Shown one piece after another: positions 7,393 through 15,909 of a stretch of 64,000 bases of DNA. Within the stretch, counting starts at the first letter, position 1. Each line of letters starts with the position of its first letter. A program made the position numbers and the translations under genes. The notes under the pieces are model-generated. The model was not told the origin of the DNA and did no database searches. It saw only the letters and a list, made by a program, of their open reading frames with translations. This stretch comes from an uncultured Alphaproteobacteria bacterium (GTDB lineage Bacteria > Pseudomonadota > Alphaproteobacteria > RF32 > CAG-239): NCBI GenBank assembly GCA_934254915.1, contig CAKQMH010000002.1, positions 1 to 64,000 of the forward strand. The letters are read 5' to 3'.

Positions 7393-8460
7393 ATGGTAAA
7401 AATTGTTACGTTAGGCTGCCGCATAAACGCTTATGAATCGGAAATTTTGAAAGAAAAATTTGCCGATCGTGATGATTTAATAATCGTTAATACCTGCGCC
7501 GTAACCGGTGAAGCCGAACGCCAATGCCGCCAAACCATTCGTAAACTGCGCCGTGAAAACCCGCAATCGACTATTGTCGTTACCGGCTGCGCCGCTCAAA
7601 TCGCCCCGCAAAAATTTGCCGCTATGGATGAAGTCGATTTGGTTTTAGGCAACAAAGAAAAAACCGAAATTGAAAAATATCTTGCATCCGACTTAGCTGA
7701 AAAATCTGTTGTCGGCGACATTATGTCTTATGACGGATATGATAATTACTTAATCACCGGTTTTGAAGGACGGCATCGTGCCTTTGTTCAAATTCAACAG
7801 GGTTGCAACCACCGCTGCTCTTACTGCATTATCCCTTATGCCCGCGGACGCAATCGCTCAGTCGCCGAAGCCGCAATTTTGCAACAAATTCGCCAACTTT
7901 TGGAACAAGGATTTAAAGAAATATGCCTTACCGGCGTTGATATCTGTTCATGGCAAATCGCCGATAAACCGTCTGCCCGTTCTGATTTCAGCCTGCTGAT
8001 TACTCATATCCTGCAGCAAATACCAGAATTATCTTCTTTGCAATTCGGTTCACTTGACCCTGCCGCCATTGATGATGACTTTATCGGTTTAGTAGCCCGA
8101 TATCCGAATATTCATTCCCATTTTCACTTTTCAATTCAATCCGGCGACAATGAGGTTCTGCACAAAATGCGCCGCCGCCACACCCGCGAAGATGTTATTG
8201 AGCTGTGCCGCAAAATCCGTGTCGTTCGTCCGGACGCCACTTTCGGAGCTGACTTTATTTGCGGTTTTCCGACCGAAACCGATGAACAGTTTGCCAATAC
8301 CGTTAAGTTGGTACACGAGGCCGGAATTACCAAACTGCACGTTTTCCCCTATTCGGAACGCAGCGGCACTCCCGCCGCTTTAATGCCGCAAATTCCGATA
8401 GAAATTCGTCGTGAGCGCGCCCGTCTTTTGCGTTTGGAAGGAGAAAATCCCGATGACTAG
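7393..8460 (+). CDS. mtaB: tRNA t6A37 methylthiotransferase MtaB, short form
   Basis: This radical-SAM enzyme makes ms2t6A at position 37 of ANN-decoding tRNAs. The N-terminal domain carries the three Cys of the auxiliary 4Fe-4S cluster (Cys9, Cys35, Cys66). The radical-SAM cluster Cys are in GCNHRCSYC (Cys138, 142, 145). At 355 residues it stops just after the radical-SAM domain. The C-terminal TRAM RNA-binding domain, usual in relatives of about 420-450 residues, is absent. The stop codon overlaps the ftsY start, so the truncation is not a window artefact. Confidence 0.88.
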   Translation: MVKIVTLGCRINAYESEILKEKFADRDDLIIVNTCAVTGEAERQCRQTIRKLRRENPQSTIVVTGCAAQIAPQKFAAMDEVDLVLGNKEKTEIEKYLASDLAEKSVVGDIMSYDGYDNYLITGFEGRHRAFVQIQQGCNHRCSYCIIPYARGRNRSVAEAAILQQIRQLLEQGFKEICLTGVDICSWQIADKPSARSDFSLLITHILQQIPELSSLQFGSLDPAAIDDDFIGLVARYPNIHSHFHFSIQSGDNEVLHKMRRRHTREDVIELCRKIRVVRPDATFGADFICGFPTETDEQFANTVKLVHEAGITKLHVFPYSERSGTPAALMPQIPIEIRRERARLLRLEGENPDD

Positions 8461-9361
8461 CTGGCTGCAAAAATTAGGAAACGGACTAAAAAAGTCTTCA
8501 ACCCGCTTAAGCGGCGGTATCAGTGATATTTTTACCAAACGCAAACTTGACGCAACGGCGCTTGACGAACTGGAAGAACTTTTGATTTGTTCGGATATGG
8601 GCATTAAAGCCTCTTCCCGCATTATCCAAAACCTTTCGCAGCGGCGTTTTGAAAAAGATATTTCCGCTGACGAGATTCGCAATGCTCTTGCGACGGATAT
8701 CGCTGCTGTTTTAGCACCCTGCGAACAGCCCTTACAGTTCAATCATCATCCCGAAGTAATTCTTATGGTCGGCGTAAACGGCGCCGGAAAGACCACTGCT
8801 ATCGGCAAATTATCTCACCGTTTCAAGGGGCAAAAAATCAGTTTTATTGCCGCCGATACTTTTCGCGCTGCGGCTGTTGAGCAGCTTTGCGTTTGGGGCG
8901 AGCGCAACCATCTCCGCGTTTTTAAGGGCGAACACGGTTGTGATGCCGCCGGTTTGTGCTATGACGGACTACAGGAAGCTCTTCGCCAAAAAGACGACAT
9001 TGTGTTTATTGATACGGCCGGACGCCTGCAAAACAAAACCGGCTTAATGGATGAATTGCGCAAAGTCGTCAAAGTCATCAAAAAAGTGATACCGGATGCC
9101 CCGCATCAGTGCTGGCTTTGTCTGGATGCTACTACCGGCCAAAATGCCCTTAATCAGGTCAAAACCTTCAAAGAAATGGTTAATGTTAACGGCCTGATTA
9201 TCAACAAACTTGACGGCACGGCCAAAGGTGGAATTTTAGTCGCAATCGCCGCCGAAAATCCCACGCCGGTTTATTTCATCGGGGTTGGAGAAGGCCTTGA
9301 TGATTTGGACGTTTTTTCGGCTGCTGACTTTAGCCGTAACCTGCTTGACGTGGAACATTAG
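8453..9361 (+). CDS. ftsY: Signal recognition particle receptor FtsY
   Basis: This SRP-family GTPase docks SRP-ribosome complexes at the inner membrane for co-translational insertion. It has the helical N domain, then GVNGAGKTT (residues 107-115), DTAGR and NKLDGTAKGG. At 302 residues it lacks the long acidic A domain of enterobacterial FtsY. The ATG at 8453 overlaps the mtaB stop and is preceded by GGAAGGAG; the in-frame extension to 8411 lies inside mtaB and has no ribosome site. It is probably coupled to mtaB. Confidence 0.95.
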   Translation: MTSWLQKLGNGLKKSSTRLSGGISDIFTKRKLDATALDELEELLICSDMGIKASSRIIQNLSQRRFEKDISADEIRNALATDIAAVLAPCEQPLQFNHHPEVILMVGVNGAGKTTAIGKLSHRFKGQKISFIAADTFRAAAVEQLCVWGERNHLRVFKGEHGCDAAGLCYDGLQEALRQKDDIVFIDTAGRLQNKTGLMDELRKVVKVIKKVIPDAPHQCWLCLDATTGQNALNQVKTFKEMVNVNGLIINKLDGTAKGGILVAIAAENPTPVYFIGVGEGLDDLDVFSAADFSRNLLDVEH

Positions 9362-9378
9362 AACCGGAGGCCGACAGC

Positions 9379-10758
9379 ATGGAAGATTTGTTCACAGCAA
9401 CTCTAAACAGCGAAAAACCGCTTCCCGAATTCAGCGTCAGTGAGATTTCGTTTGAGATTAAACGCTTTGTCGAAACCGCTTTCAGCAAAGTACGGATACG
9501 CGGGGAAATTTTCGGAGCTAAACGTGCTGATTCCGGACATTGGTATTTATCACTCAAAGACGAAAATGCCGCCCTCGCCGCCGTCATCTGGAAAGGCGTT
9601 GCCTCGCGCCTCAAATTTAAACCCGAAGACGGACTTGAAGTCATCGCCACCGGAAAAATAACCACTTTTGCCGGCAAATCATCTTATCAGTTGATGATTG
9701 AAGAAATGGAAATTGCCGGTGCCGGCGCTTTGTTAAAGCTCCTCGAAGAGCGCAAACAAAAATTTGCTGTCGAAGGATTATTTGATCCCGCTCACAAACA
9801 GACCTTGCCTTTTTTGCCGCAGACCATCGGTGTTATTACTTCGGGCAGTGGCGCTGTTATTCGTGATATCATTCATCGCGTACGCGACCGCTTTCCTTCA
9901 CACATTTTATTGTGGCCGACACCGGTTCAGGGCGAAGGCGCAGCTGAAAAAATTGCCGCCGCCATTAGCGGTTTCAATCGGCTCTCGCCTGACAGCAACC
10001 CCCGTCGCCCCGATGTCTTGATTGTCGCTCGTGGCGGCGGCAGTTTGGAAGACTTGTGGCCGTTCAACGAAGAATGTGTGATTCGCGCCGTATATGCTTC
10101 GCAAATTCCGCTCATATCTGCCGTCGGACACGAAACCGATACCATGCTGATTGATTATGTTGCCGACCGCCGCGCTCCCACACCGACCGGTGCGGCTGAA
10201 TTCGCCGTTCCGGTAAAATCCGAACTATCAGCCCGCTTAGCCACCCTATCTGCACGCATGCAAACTTCCGCACAGCGTTATTTTGAAGAACGCCGCACCA
10301 TGTTATCGGGACTATCCCGCGGTATTCCCAATCTTACGCAAATTTTACAGGAAGCGGCGCAAAAATTTGATGATCGCAGCGAGCGTTTGCACAATTCTTT
10401 TTGCAACTTACTGCAAAACAAAGCTAATCTGGTCGAACGTGTAAATTTACGTCCTTTTCACATTACCAATATCATCACCCAACAGAATGAAACACTTCAT
10501 CATCTGGCGGAGCGTTTACAATCTGTTTCTGTTGACTCGGTTTTGAAGCGCGGTTTTGCATGGATAAAAGATGAGCGGCAGCAGACCGTTTATTCTTTAG
10601 CCCAAGCCCGCCAAGCGTCTTCTTTGGCAATAACTTTTCATGACGGAACTTTTCCTTGTAATGGAAAAGCTAAACTTTCGCCGGCTTCGTCTTCTCACCC
10701 CAAACCCCAAATCAGGACTTCTAAAAATGAAAAACAAGCTGATTTATTTGATTTCTAG
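9379..10758 (+). CDS. xseA: Exodeoxyribonuclease VII large subunit
   Basis: XseA is the catalytic subunit of the single-strand-specific exonuclease VII. The 459-residue protein has an N-terminal OB-fold (about residues 15-115) and the central nuclease domain with GVITSGSGAVIRDI and ARGGGSLEDLWPFNEE. A coiled-coil segment follows and then a short Lys-rich tail. A GGAGG ribosome site precedes the ATG. The small subunit gene xseB is not in this window. The 3' end overlaps the next gene by 32 bases. Confidence 0.95.
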   Translation: MEDLFTATLNSEKPLPEFSVSEISFEIKRFVETAFSKVRIRGEIFGAKRADSGHWYLSLKDENAALAAVIWKGVASRLKFKPEDGLEVIATGKITTFAGKSSYQLMIEEMEIAGAGALLKLLEERKQKFAVEGLFDPAHKQTLPFLPQTIGVITSGSGAVIRDIIHRVRDRFPSHILLWPTPVQGEGAAEKIAAAISGFNRLSPDSNPRRPDVLIVARGGGSLEDLWPFNEECVIRAVYASQIPLISAVGHETDTMLIDYVADRRAPTPTGAAEFAVPVKSELSARLATLSARMQTSAQRYFEERRTMLSGLSRGIPNLTQILQEAAQKFDDRSERLHNSFCNLLQNKANLVERVNLRPFHITNIITQQNETLHHLAERLQSVSVDSVLKRGFAWIKDERQQTVYSLAQARQASSLAITFHDGTFPCNGKAKLSPASSSHPKPQIRTSKNEKQADLFDF

Positions 10759-11560
10759 TTTAACCCTTTTGGCCGCCTCGGCCCATGCCGTTGAATTCTG
10801 CGGCAAACCCGCACAAGGCGAAATTTTAGTCGGCCGGCAGGACGGGCTGTCACGCGTTGTCTTTAACGGCAAAGACCTTCGCCTTTCGCCGCGGGGTGAA
10901 TTTCTATTGGCTTTCGGCCGTGATGATACTTCGCCGCAATCGTTAATCATGGTAACCGACCAAAATCAAATCGTGCGGTTGCCGCTAGATGTCGCCCCGA
11001 CCGCTTGGGACATTCAGCGCCTTAAAGGTGTCCCGCCTCGCAAGGTTACCCCTCCGGATTCCGATTTGCGCGATATTGAACGCGAACGTTCGCTTATCCG
11101 CGCCGGCATCGCCGGAGATACGGCGGAAGCTTATTGGCGGCAAGGCTTTATTGAACCGGTAAAAGGCCGTATCAGCGGCAACTTTGGCGGACAACGCATA
11201 ATGAACGGTATCCCCAAAAATCCGCATGCCGGAATGGATATTGCCGTACCCGTCGGCACGGAGGTAAAAGCATCTTCCGCCGGAGTTGTTACTTTAGCCG
11301 CCGCTGATTTATTTTATTCAGGCAACGTCGTTGTTCTTGACCATGGCTACGGCTTGCACACCATTTACGCCCACCTCAGCGAAATCAAAGTTAAACGCGG
11401 CGACATTGTCAAACAAGGCGACATCATCGCACTTTCAGGCAAAACCGGACGCGTCACCGGACCGCATTTACATTGGGGCGCTTCATATAACGGCATCAAA
11501 TTTAACCCGCAGTCATTATTAAATATGAACAGAACTGATGATTTTTGTTTTAATTTATAA
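10727..11560 (+). CDS. M23 (LytM) family peptidoglycan endopeptidase
   Basis: This 277-residue exported protein has a signal peptide (about residues 1-21, ending SAHA), a central linker and a C-terminal LytM domain. The zinc-site motifs HAGMD and HLHWG are both intact, so an active endopeptidase (rather than a NlpD/EnvC-type regulator) is likely. I set the ATG at 10727 inside the end of xseA. The open frame goes back to 10640, but only the later start places the signal peptide at the N terminus. It probably acts on peptide cross-links in the periplasm. Confidence 0.88.
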   Translation: MKNKLIYLISSLTLLAASAHAVEFCGKPAQGEILVGRQDGLSRVVFNGKDLRLSPRGEFLLAFGRDDTSPQSLIMVTDQNQIVRLPLDVAPTAWDIQRLKGVPPRKVTPPDSDLRDIERERSLIRAGIAGDTAEAYWRQGFIEPVKGRISGNFGGQRIMNGIPKNPHAGMDIAVPVGTEVKASSAGVVTLAAADLFYSGNVVVLDHGYGLHTIYAHLSEIKVKRGDIVKQGDIIALSGKTGRVTGPHLHWGASYNGIKFNPQSLLNMNRTDDFCFNL

Positions 11561-11607
11561 ATGAATAGGTTAATATTCAGATAAATACATAGCCAAAGAG
11601 GTGTACA

Positions 11608-12033
11608 ATGCAGGAAAATATACATAAACAAATCATTTGGGATTCTATTGTCTGCTTGATTGTTGATGACGATAAATTTTCACGAACATTTATAAAGACT
11701 GCGCTTTATCAAATTGGCATCAAAAACACCAAGGAAGCCAGCACCACCGATGAGGCCATTGAATTACTGCACAATTTCAAAATTGATGTGGTTCTGCTTG
11801 ACCAGCAAATGCCGGGGCAAAACGGTCTTGAATTTGCCCGCCAATTAAAAAGCGGCAGTCTTGAAGGCTCTAAAAATGTTCCGATTATTATGGTTACGGT
11901 TGATACCAAAGAAAAAACCGTACTTGATGCCAAACAGCTTGGCATTCAGGAATATCTGGTTAAACCGATTTCACCTCTTGCCCTAAAAAAAAGAATTTGT
12001 ACCGCTTTCGGCTTAAAACAAGAAAGAGTTTAA
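11608..12033 (+). CDS. Single-domain response regulator (CheY-like)
   Basis: A stand-alone receiver domain of 141 residues. The acidic pocket (Asp20-22, in LIVDDD), the phosphoacceptor Asp65 (VVLLDQQMPG), Thr97 and Lys119 (YLVKP) are all present, so it should be phosphorylatable. There is no output domain. No histidine kinase lies near, so its partner is unknown. GAGGTG precedes the ATG. uppP follows after 10 bases and may be co-transcribed. Confidence 0.88.
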   Translation: MQENIHKQIIWDSIVCLIVDDDKFSRTFIKTALYQIGIKNTKEASTTDEAIELLHNFKIDVVLLDQQMPGQNGLEFARQLKSGSLEGSKNVPIIMVTVDTKEKTVLDAKQLGIQEYLVKPISPLALKKRICTAFGLKQERV

Positions 12034-12043
12034 ACTTACTGCC

Positions 12044-12871
12044 ATGTTGACCAATCTTCATTTAATTTTGCTTTCCGCCTTGCAGGGAATAACCGAATTT
12101 TTGCCGGTTAGTTCTTCTGGACACCTTATCTTATTTTCCAAATTCACCACCTTTCCTGACCAGGGCTTGGCTTTAGATGTTGCCGTTCATGTCGGCTCTA
12201 TTTTAGCGGTAATGATTTACTTTTCCGAAGATTTATGGAAAATGCTTAAAGGCCTGCTCAAGACCTACTTTATTCCGACCTTTCGTGATGCCAATGCCCG
12301 AACTTTTTGGCTGATTGTCGTCGGAACTTTGCCGATTGTCTTTGTCGGCCTTTTCCTAAAAGAAAACGGGATGGAATGGCTCCGCGACACCAAAATCATC
12401 GGTTGGACGATTTTAGGTTACGGCATATTATTATTCATTGCTGATAAATTTGGTATGACCATTCGCAAGATTGAACACTTAAGTCCGTTTGATGCTTTTC
12501 TGATCGGCTGCGCCCAATGTCTGGCGCTGATTCCCGGCACCAGCCGTTCCGGCATTACCGTTACCATGGGACGTTTCTTGAGCTTGGAGCGTCGTGAAGC
12601 GGCTAAATTTTCAATGTTACTTTCGATTCCCGCCATTCTTGCTGCCGCCGCGCTTGTGGCTTTTGAACTCTATCAACAAGATGATATGGCGGCGATTATA
12701 ACCGCGTTTGACGGAATAACTTATTCATTTATCTCCTCGATTCTGGCCATTTATATTGTTATGTGGTGGCTGAAAAAATCAACTTTTCTGCCGTTTGTAA
12801 TCTATCGTATCTTTTTAGGCGGATTTTTGCTTTTGGATTCATACGGATATTTAAATAAGTTTCTTGACTAA
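12044..12871 (+). CDS. uppP: Undecaprenyl-diphosphatase
   Basis: This integral membrane enzyme (BacA family, 275 residues) dephosphorylates undecaprenyl pyrophosphate to recycle the carrier lipid for peptidoglycan and other envelope polymers. Its two signature motifs are visible: QGITEFLPVSSSGHL (residues 14-28) and PGTSRSG (around 167-173). About eight hydrophobic segments are spread along the chain. No clear ribosome site precedes the ATG, so it may be coupled to the response regulator gene 10 bases upstream. Confidence 0.95.
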   Translation: MLTNLHLILLSALQGITEFLPVSSSGHLILFSKFTTFPDQGLALDVAVHVGSILAVMIYFSEDLWKMLKGLLKTYFIPTFRDANARTFWLIVVGTLPIVFVGLFLKENGMEWLRDTKIIGWTILGYGILLFIADKFGMTIRKIEHLSPFDAFLIGCAQCLALIPGTSRSGITVTMGRFLSLERREAAKFSMLLSIPAILAAAALVAFELYQQDDMAAIITAFDGITYSFISSILAIYIVMWWLKKSTFLPFVIYRIFLGGFLLLDSYGYLNKFLD

Positions 12872-12894
12872 TAATAAATTTAAGGCTATATAAA

Positions 12895-12923
12895 TTGACG
12901 TTCCGGTTATCCGCCGGACATAT
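12895..12923 (+). promoter_or_regulatory. Putative promoter of tRNA-Leu
   Basis: TTGACG (12895-12900) is followed after 17 bases by ACATAT (12918-12923), overlapping TATATT. The start would fall at or next to the first tRNA base (12931), leaving almost no 5' leader. Confidence 0.4.
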
Positions 12924-12930
12924 ATTTTAA

Positions 12931-13016
12931 GCCCTGATGGCGGAATTGGTAGACGCGCATGCTTCAGGTGCATGTTGGCTCAGCCAGTGGAAGTTCGAGT
13001 CTTCTTCAGGGCACCA
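12931..13016 (+). tRNA. tRNA-Leu (anticodon CAG)
   Basis: The acceptor arms GCCCTGA and TCAGGGC pair perfectly. The anticodon stem CATGC/GCATG encloses the loop TTCAGGT, anticodon CAG, reading CUG. A class II long variable arm (TGGC/GCCA stem) and a TTCGAGT T-loop are present. The CCA end is encoded (13014-13016). Confidence 0.97.
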
Positions 13017-13052
13017 AAATAAAAAATCCCCTTAATGGGGATTTTTTATTTT
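13016..13052. terminator. Bidirectional terminator between tRNA-Leu and ychF
   Basis: AAAATAAAAAATCCCC and GGGGATTTTTTATTTT form a perfect 16-bp stem with a 5-base loop (TTAAT). It begins on the last base of the tRNA and also serves the convergent ychF gene. Confidence 0.85.
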
Positions 13053-13077
13053 GGAATAACTAAACTATATAATCTAT

Positions 13078-14187
13078 CTATACATTAAACAGAAAGTTCA
13101 ACAAATCGCCGTCCTGAACGACATAGTCTTTACCTTCCGAGCGCATCTTGCCGGCTTCCTTGCATCCTTGTTCGCCGCCAAACTTCACATAATCATCATA
13201 CGAAATTGTCTCCGCACGAATAAATCCTCTTTCAAAATCGGAGTGGATAATACCGGCGCATTGCGGAGCTTTAGATCCTTTAAGAAATGTCCACGCTCTT
13301 ACCTCTTTCGGACCGGCCGTAAAATAGGTTTGCAATCCCAACAAATCATATCCGGCACGAATAATTTTCGTTAAGCCGGTTTCTTCCAAACCTAATGACG
13401 CCAAAAATTCCTTTTTCTCTTCTTCCGATTCCAACTGCGCCACTTCTGATTCTATTTCGGCAGAAATAATAACCGCCTGTGCATTTTCTGCCTTTGCCTT
13501 GGCAAACACACGGTTCGAAAACTCATTACCGGTTGCCGCAGATTCCTCATCAACATTACAAACATACAGCACCGGTTTTGAGGTCAAAAGCTGCAACATC
13601 TTATAAGCTTTAACCGCATCTTTATTTGAGGCATCGGGAGCAGCCGTCCGCGCCGGTTTGCCGGCTTTCAGTGCCTCAATAACCGGCCCCATAACCGCCA
13701 CATTAACAATCGCTTCTTTATCTCCGCCTTTGGCTTTTTTCTGTGCTTGATCATAACGTTTTTCTAATGATTCCAAATCCGCGATCATCAATTCCGTTTC
13801 CACGATTTCGGCGTCGCGAATAGGGTCAACACTTCCCTCAACATGGGTAATATTTTCATTTTCAAAGCAGCGTAAAACATGGATTATGGCATCGACTTCC
13901 CGAATATTGGCCAAAAATTGGTTGCCTAAACCCTCACCTTTGGATGCGCCTTTAACCAAACCGGCAATATCAACAAATTCCAATTGCGTCGGCACAATGT
14001 TTTTGGGTTGTACCATCTCAACCAATTTATCTAATCTCTTATCCGGTACAGCCACCCGCCCGGTATTTGGTTCAATTGTGCAAAACGGAAAATTTGCCGC
14101 CTGCGCCGCAATCGTTTGTGTCAGCGCATTAAATAATGTTGATTTTCCGACATTCGGCAATCCGACGATTCCGCAATTAAATCCCAT
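13078..14187 (-). CDS. ychF: Redox-regulated ATPase / GTPase YchF
   Basis: A universally conserved Obg-related P-loop NTPase of 369 residues that binds ribosomes and prefers ATP. The G1 motif is GLPNVGKST and the G3 motif is DIAGLVKGA. The G4 position reads NVDEE instead of the GTP-specific NKxD, as expected for this family. A C-terminal TGS-type domain completes it. I set the start at 14187 (MGFNCGIVG), preceded by AAGGAG; the frame extends 32 codons upstream but only into the pth end. It follows pth by 13 bases. Confidence 0.95.
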   Translation of the reverse strand: MGFNCGIVGLPNVGKSTLFNALTQTIAAQAANFPFCTIEPNTGRVAVPDKRLDKLVEMVQPKNIVPTQLEFVDIAGLVKGASKGEGLGNQFLANIREVDAIIHVLRCFENENITHVEGSVDPIRDAEIVETELMIADLESLEKRYDQAQKKAKGGDKEAIVNVAVMGPVIEALKAGKPARTAAPDASNKDAVKAYKMLQLLTSKPVLYVCNVDEESAATGNEFSNRVFAKAKAENAQAVIISAEIESEVAQLESEEEKKEFLASLGLEETGLTKIIRAGYDLLGLQTYFTAGPKEVRAWTFLKGSKAPQCAGIIHSDFERGFIRAETISYDDYVKFGGEQGCKEAGKMRSEGKDYVVQDGDLLNFLFNV

Positions 14188-14200
14188 TCCACAAAACTCC

Positions 14201-14773
14201 TTATTTCTTTTGCAACATTCCCAGCCGGCCTGAGTATTCGTTAACACCTTTTTCGAGCAGAACCTCAATACTGTCGCCGACAATATTTATCGCTTTTTCA
14301 ATTTCTGCACTTTCGGCCTTACCAAAGCGCGAAAGCACATGGTTAACCACTGCTTCGCCGCCGCTCAACGGATGCCCGACCCCGATTCTGATACGATTAT
14401 AATTCGGACTGATTGCGGCATCAATTGACTTTATTCCGTTGTGCCCGCCGGAACCACCGCCTGCTTTAGCTTTTATTTTTCCGGCCGGAAGATCCATGTC
14501 ATCATGAATTACGACAATATTTTCCGGCAAAATTTTATAAAAATTAGCTGCTTTTACCACCGCATTACCGGAAAGATTCATATACGTCTGCGGCTTTAAC
14601 AAATAGACTTTTTCTCCGCCGATTTTTCCCTCGGCAATAAGCGCATCAAATTTTTCCCGAAACGGCGAAAACCCGAATTTTTGGTGCAAGTAATCAGCGG
14701 TCATAAATCCTACATTATGACGTGTTCCGGCATATTCTGCCCCGGGATTACCCAAACCGACGATAAGAAACAT
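14201..14773 (-). CDS. pth: Peptidyl-tRNA hydrolase
   Basis: This 190-residue enzyme releases peptides from prematurely dropped peptidyl-tRNA. The signature GLGNPGAEYAGTRHNVGF contains the catalytic His, and the HDDMDLPAGK motif and the GGGSGGHNGIKSI segment are in their normal places. It lies between rplY and ychF on the same strand, the common rplY-pth-ychF order. Confidence 0.96.
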   Translation of the reverse strand: MFLIVGLGNPGAEYAGTRHNVGFMTADYLHQKFGFSPFREKFDALIAEGKIGGEKVYLLKPQTYMNLSGNAVVKAANFYKILPENIVVIHDDMDLPAGKIKAKAGGGSGGHNGIKSIDAAISPNYNRIRIGVGHPLSGGEAVVNHVLSRFGKAESAEIEKAINIVGDSIEVLLEKGVNEYSGRLGMLQKK

Positions 14774-14817
14774 CTAAAGAACCTTCAAACTCAACTTAAT
14801 TTCAGCTCATAAAATTT

Positions 14818-14859
14818 CGGGGTGCGGGAAGCACCATGCATAGCCCCTCCAACACCCCG
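14818..14859 (-). repeat. Inverted repeat in the rplY-pth spacer
   Basis: CGGGGTG and CACCCCG enclose a GC-rich centre around ATGCAT. On the minus strand it lies 3' of rplY and could be an attenuator or RNA processing hairpin. It lacks a strong T-run. Confidence 0.4.
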
Positions 14860-14887
14860 TAATCCTGTACAAAAGCTTAAACTGCTT

Positions 14888-15178
14888 TTACTTACGAAGG
14901 AAATCAACGTGCATCGGCATATCTGTAACCGGATGAAACTGCACGTCCTGGCAAACAACATTGTACTTTTTGCCGTCGACCAAAACTTCAATTTCAGCTT
15001 CATAAAAACCGGCTGTATCCAAAGCCTTTTCCAATTCAACAGGGTGCAAAGAAATCATAACGGTTTCTTGTTTGCCACCATAGATAACGGCAGGGATACG
15101 TCCTTCACGACGACATGCACGAGCTGCCCCCTTACCTGCTTTCTCACGCTTTTCAGCATTAAATGTAATTTTTACCAT
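14888..15178 (-). CDS. rplY: Ribosomal protein bL25, short form
   Basis: This 96-residue protein is the 5S-rRNA-binding L25 domain of the large subunit. The RREGRIPAVIYGG segment near residue 30 is characteristic. Many relatives carry an additional C-terminal CTC domain (about 200 residues total); this one is the single-domain form like that of E. coli. The stop is clean and the spacer to pth contains no remnant of the second domain that I can see. A promoter-like sequence and a structured GC-rich leader precede it. Confidence 0.93.
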   Translation of the reverse strand: MVKITFNAEKREKAGKGAARACRREGRIPAVIYGGKQETVMISLHPVELEKALDTAGFYEAEIEVLVDGKKYNVVCQDVQFHPVTDMPMHVDFLRK

Positions 15179-15266
15179 TTTTAAAATCCTAAAAAATTAT
15201 GATTGTCGACAAACTTTTGCCTGCCGACCGCGGCCCGCCTCCAGGGGTGCGCAACCGTTATGCACA

Positions 15267-15295
15267 GACATACACCATTTTATTTTATATTTCAA
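15267..15295 (-). promoter_or_regulatory. Putative promoter of rplY-pth-ychF, with GC-rich leader
   Basis: On the minus strand TTGAAA (15290-15295), 17 bases, then TATGTC (15267-15272). The leader of about 80 bases includes GTGCATAACGGTTGCGCAC and GCCGCGGTCGGC, both able to fold. It could hold an autoregulatory site, but nothing proves this. Confidence 0.35.
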
Positions 15296-15310
15296 GCTTT
15301 TAAAAAACGG

Positions 15311-15343
15311 AAAAATCCGTCTTTTCACAAAGACGGATTTTTT
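15311..15343 (-). terminator. Intrinsic terminator after the small-protein pair
   Basis: AAAAATCCGTCTTT and AAAGACGGATTTTTT form a strong stem with a TCAC loop. It separates the small genes at 15370-15767 from rplY. T-runs flank both sides, so it could act in either direction. Confidence 0.8.
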
Positions 15344-15369
15344 AGTTAAAGATAACTAAGTCCGGAGGC

Positions 15370-15486
15370 TCAATTATCCGAGATTGAACACCTCCTTTCT
15401 TTTAAGTTAAACTTAAAACGAACGGATACGTTATAACCTTCATTCTCCGGAGGAAAGCAATAACTATCCTGAATAGCTGTTTCCAT
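15370..15486 (-). CDS. Possible 38-residue small protein
   Basis: An ATG at 15486 opens 38 codons to a TGA at 15370. The peptide has a polar, protein-like composition (segments METAIQDSYCF and SVRFKFNLKERR). It begins 29 bases after the 83-residue gene and ends 27 bases before the terminator, so it would be the second gene of a two-gene unit. The ribosome site is weak. An AAAGGAGGTG string inside it looks like a strong Shine-Dalgarno but has no start codon at a usable distance. No family is recognised. Confidence 0.35.
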   Translation of the reverse strand: METAIQDSYCFPPENEGYNVSVRFKFNLKERRCSISDN

Positions 15487-15515
15487 AAAAATAGTTTTTA
15501 GGTTAGACAAAAAAT

Positions 15516-15767
15516 TCAGACTAACTTCAAGTGCCAATATCCTTGCCGCAAAAACTTAACTGCTCTTGCTTCAATGATTCGGTCTCCTACACCGGCTTCT
15601 TTCGGAAGAAACAATAAGCCTGAGCAAATTTGTCCCCAGTGAAAGAATTCGCAATACCAAGCTCCTTCGGAAAGGGAAAAGAACTTGACTTTTATTAAAC
15701 CCTCAAATCGTCGCGGCCAAAGAAGTTTTCTTATCTTGACGGCAACCTTACGCATAAATGTTTTCAT
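15516..15767 (-). CDS. Small basic protein of unknown function
   Basis: This 83-residue protein has a basic N terminus (MKTFMRKVAVKIRKLLWP) that could be an amphipathic membrane or nucleic-acid binding helix, followed by an aromatic, strand-rich part with two Cys. It is not similar to a family I know. It lies alone between the pnp terminator and the terminator at 15311-15343. The ATG has no strong ribosome site, so the start is uncertain. Confidence 0.55.
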   Translation of the reverse strand: MKTFMRKVAVKIRKLLWPRRFEGLIKVKFFSLSEGAWYCEFFHWGQICSGLLFLPKEAGVGDRIIEARAVKFLRQGYWHLKLV

Positions 15768-15860
15768 AAGTTTTATGGTTTTAGGTTTATATTAAGGTAA
15801 ATTATTTATCTTTAATTTGTTTGTTTGGGTATGATACCTTTTCTTCATCTAAAAGTCAAA

Positions 15861-15888
15861 AAAAAAGTGTCCTTACGGACACTTTTTT
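15861..15888 (-). terminator. Intrinsic terminator of pnp
   Basis: AAAAAAGTGTCC and GGACACTTTTTT form a perfect 12-bp stem with the loop TTAC. It lies about 20 bases beyond the pnp stop. Confidence 0.85.
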
Positions 15889-15909
15889 GTCAAATTACCG
15901 TCAAAACAG

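Noticed and set aside
15378..15396. CACCTCCTTTCT string resembling the 3' end of alphaproteobacterial 16S rRNA
   Set aside because: No other 16S sequence precedes it. On the other strand it is AAAGGAGGTG inside a possible small gene, so the match is most likely chance or a Shine-Dalgarno-like string.
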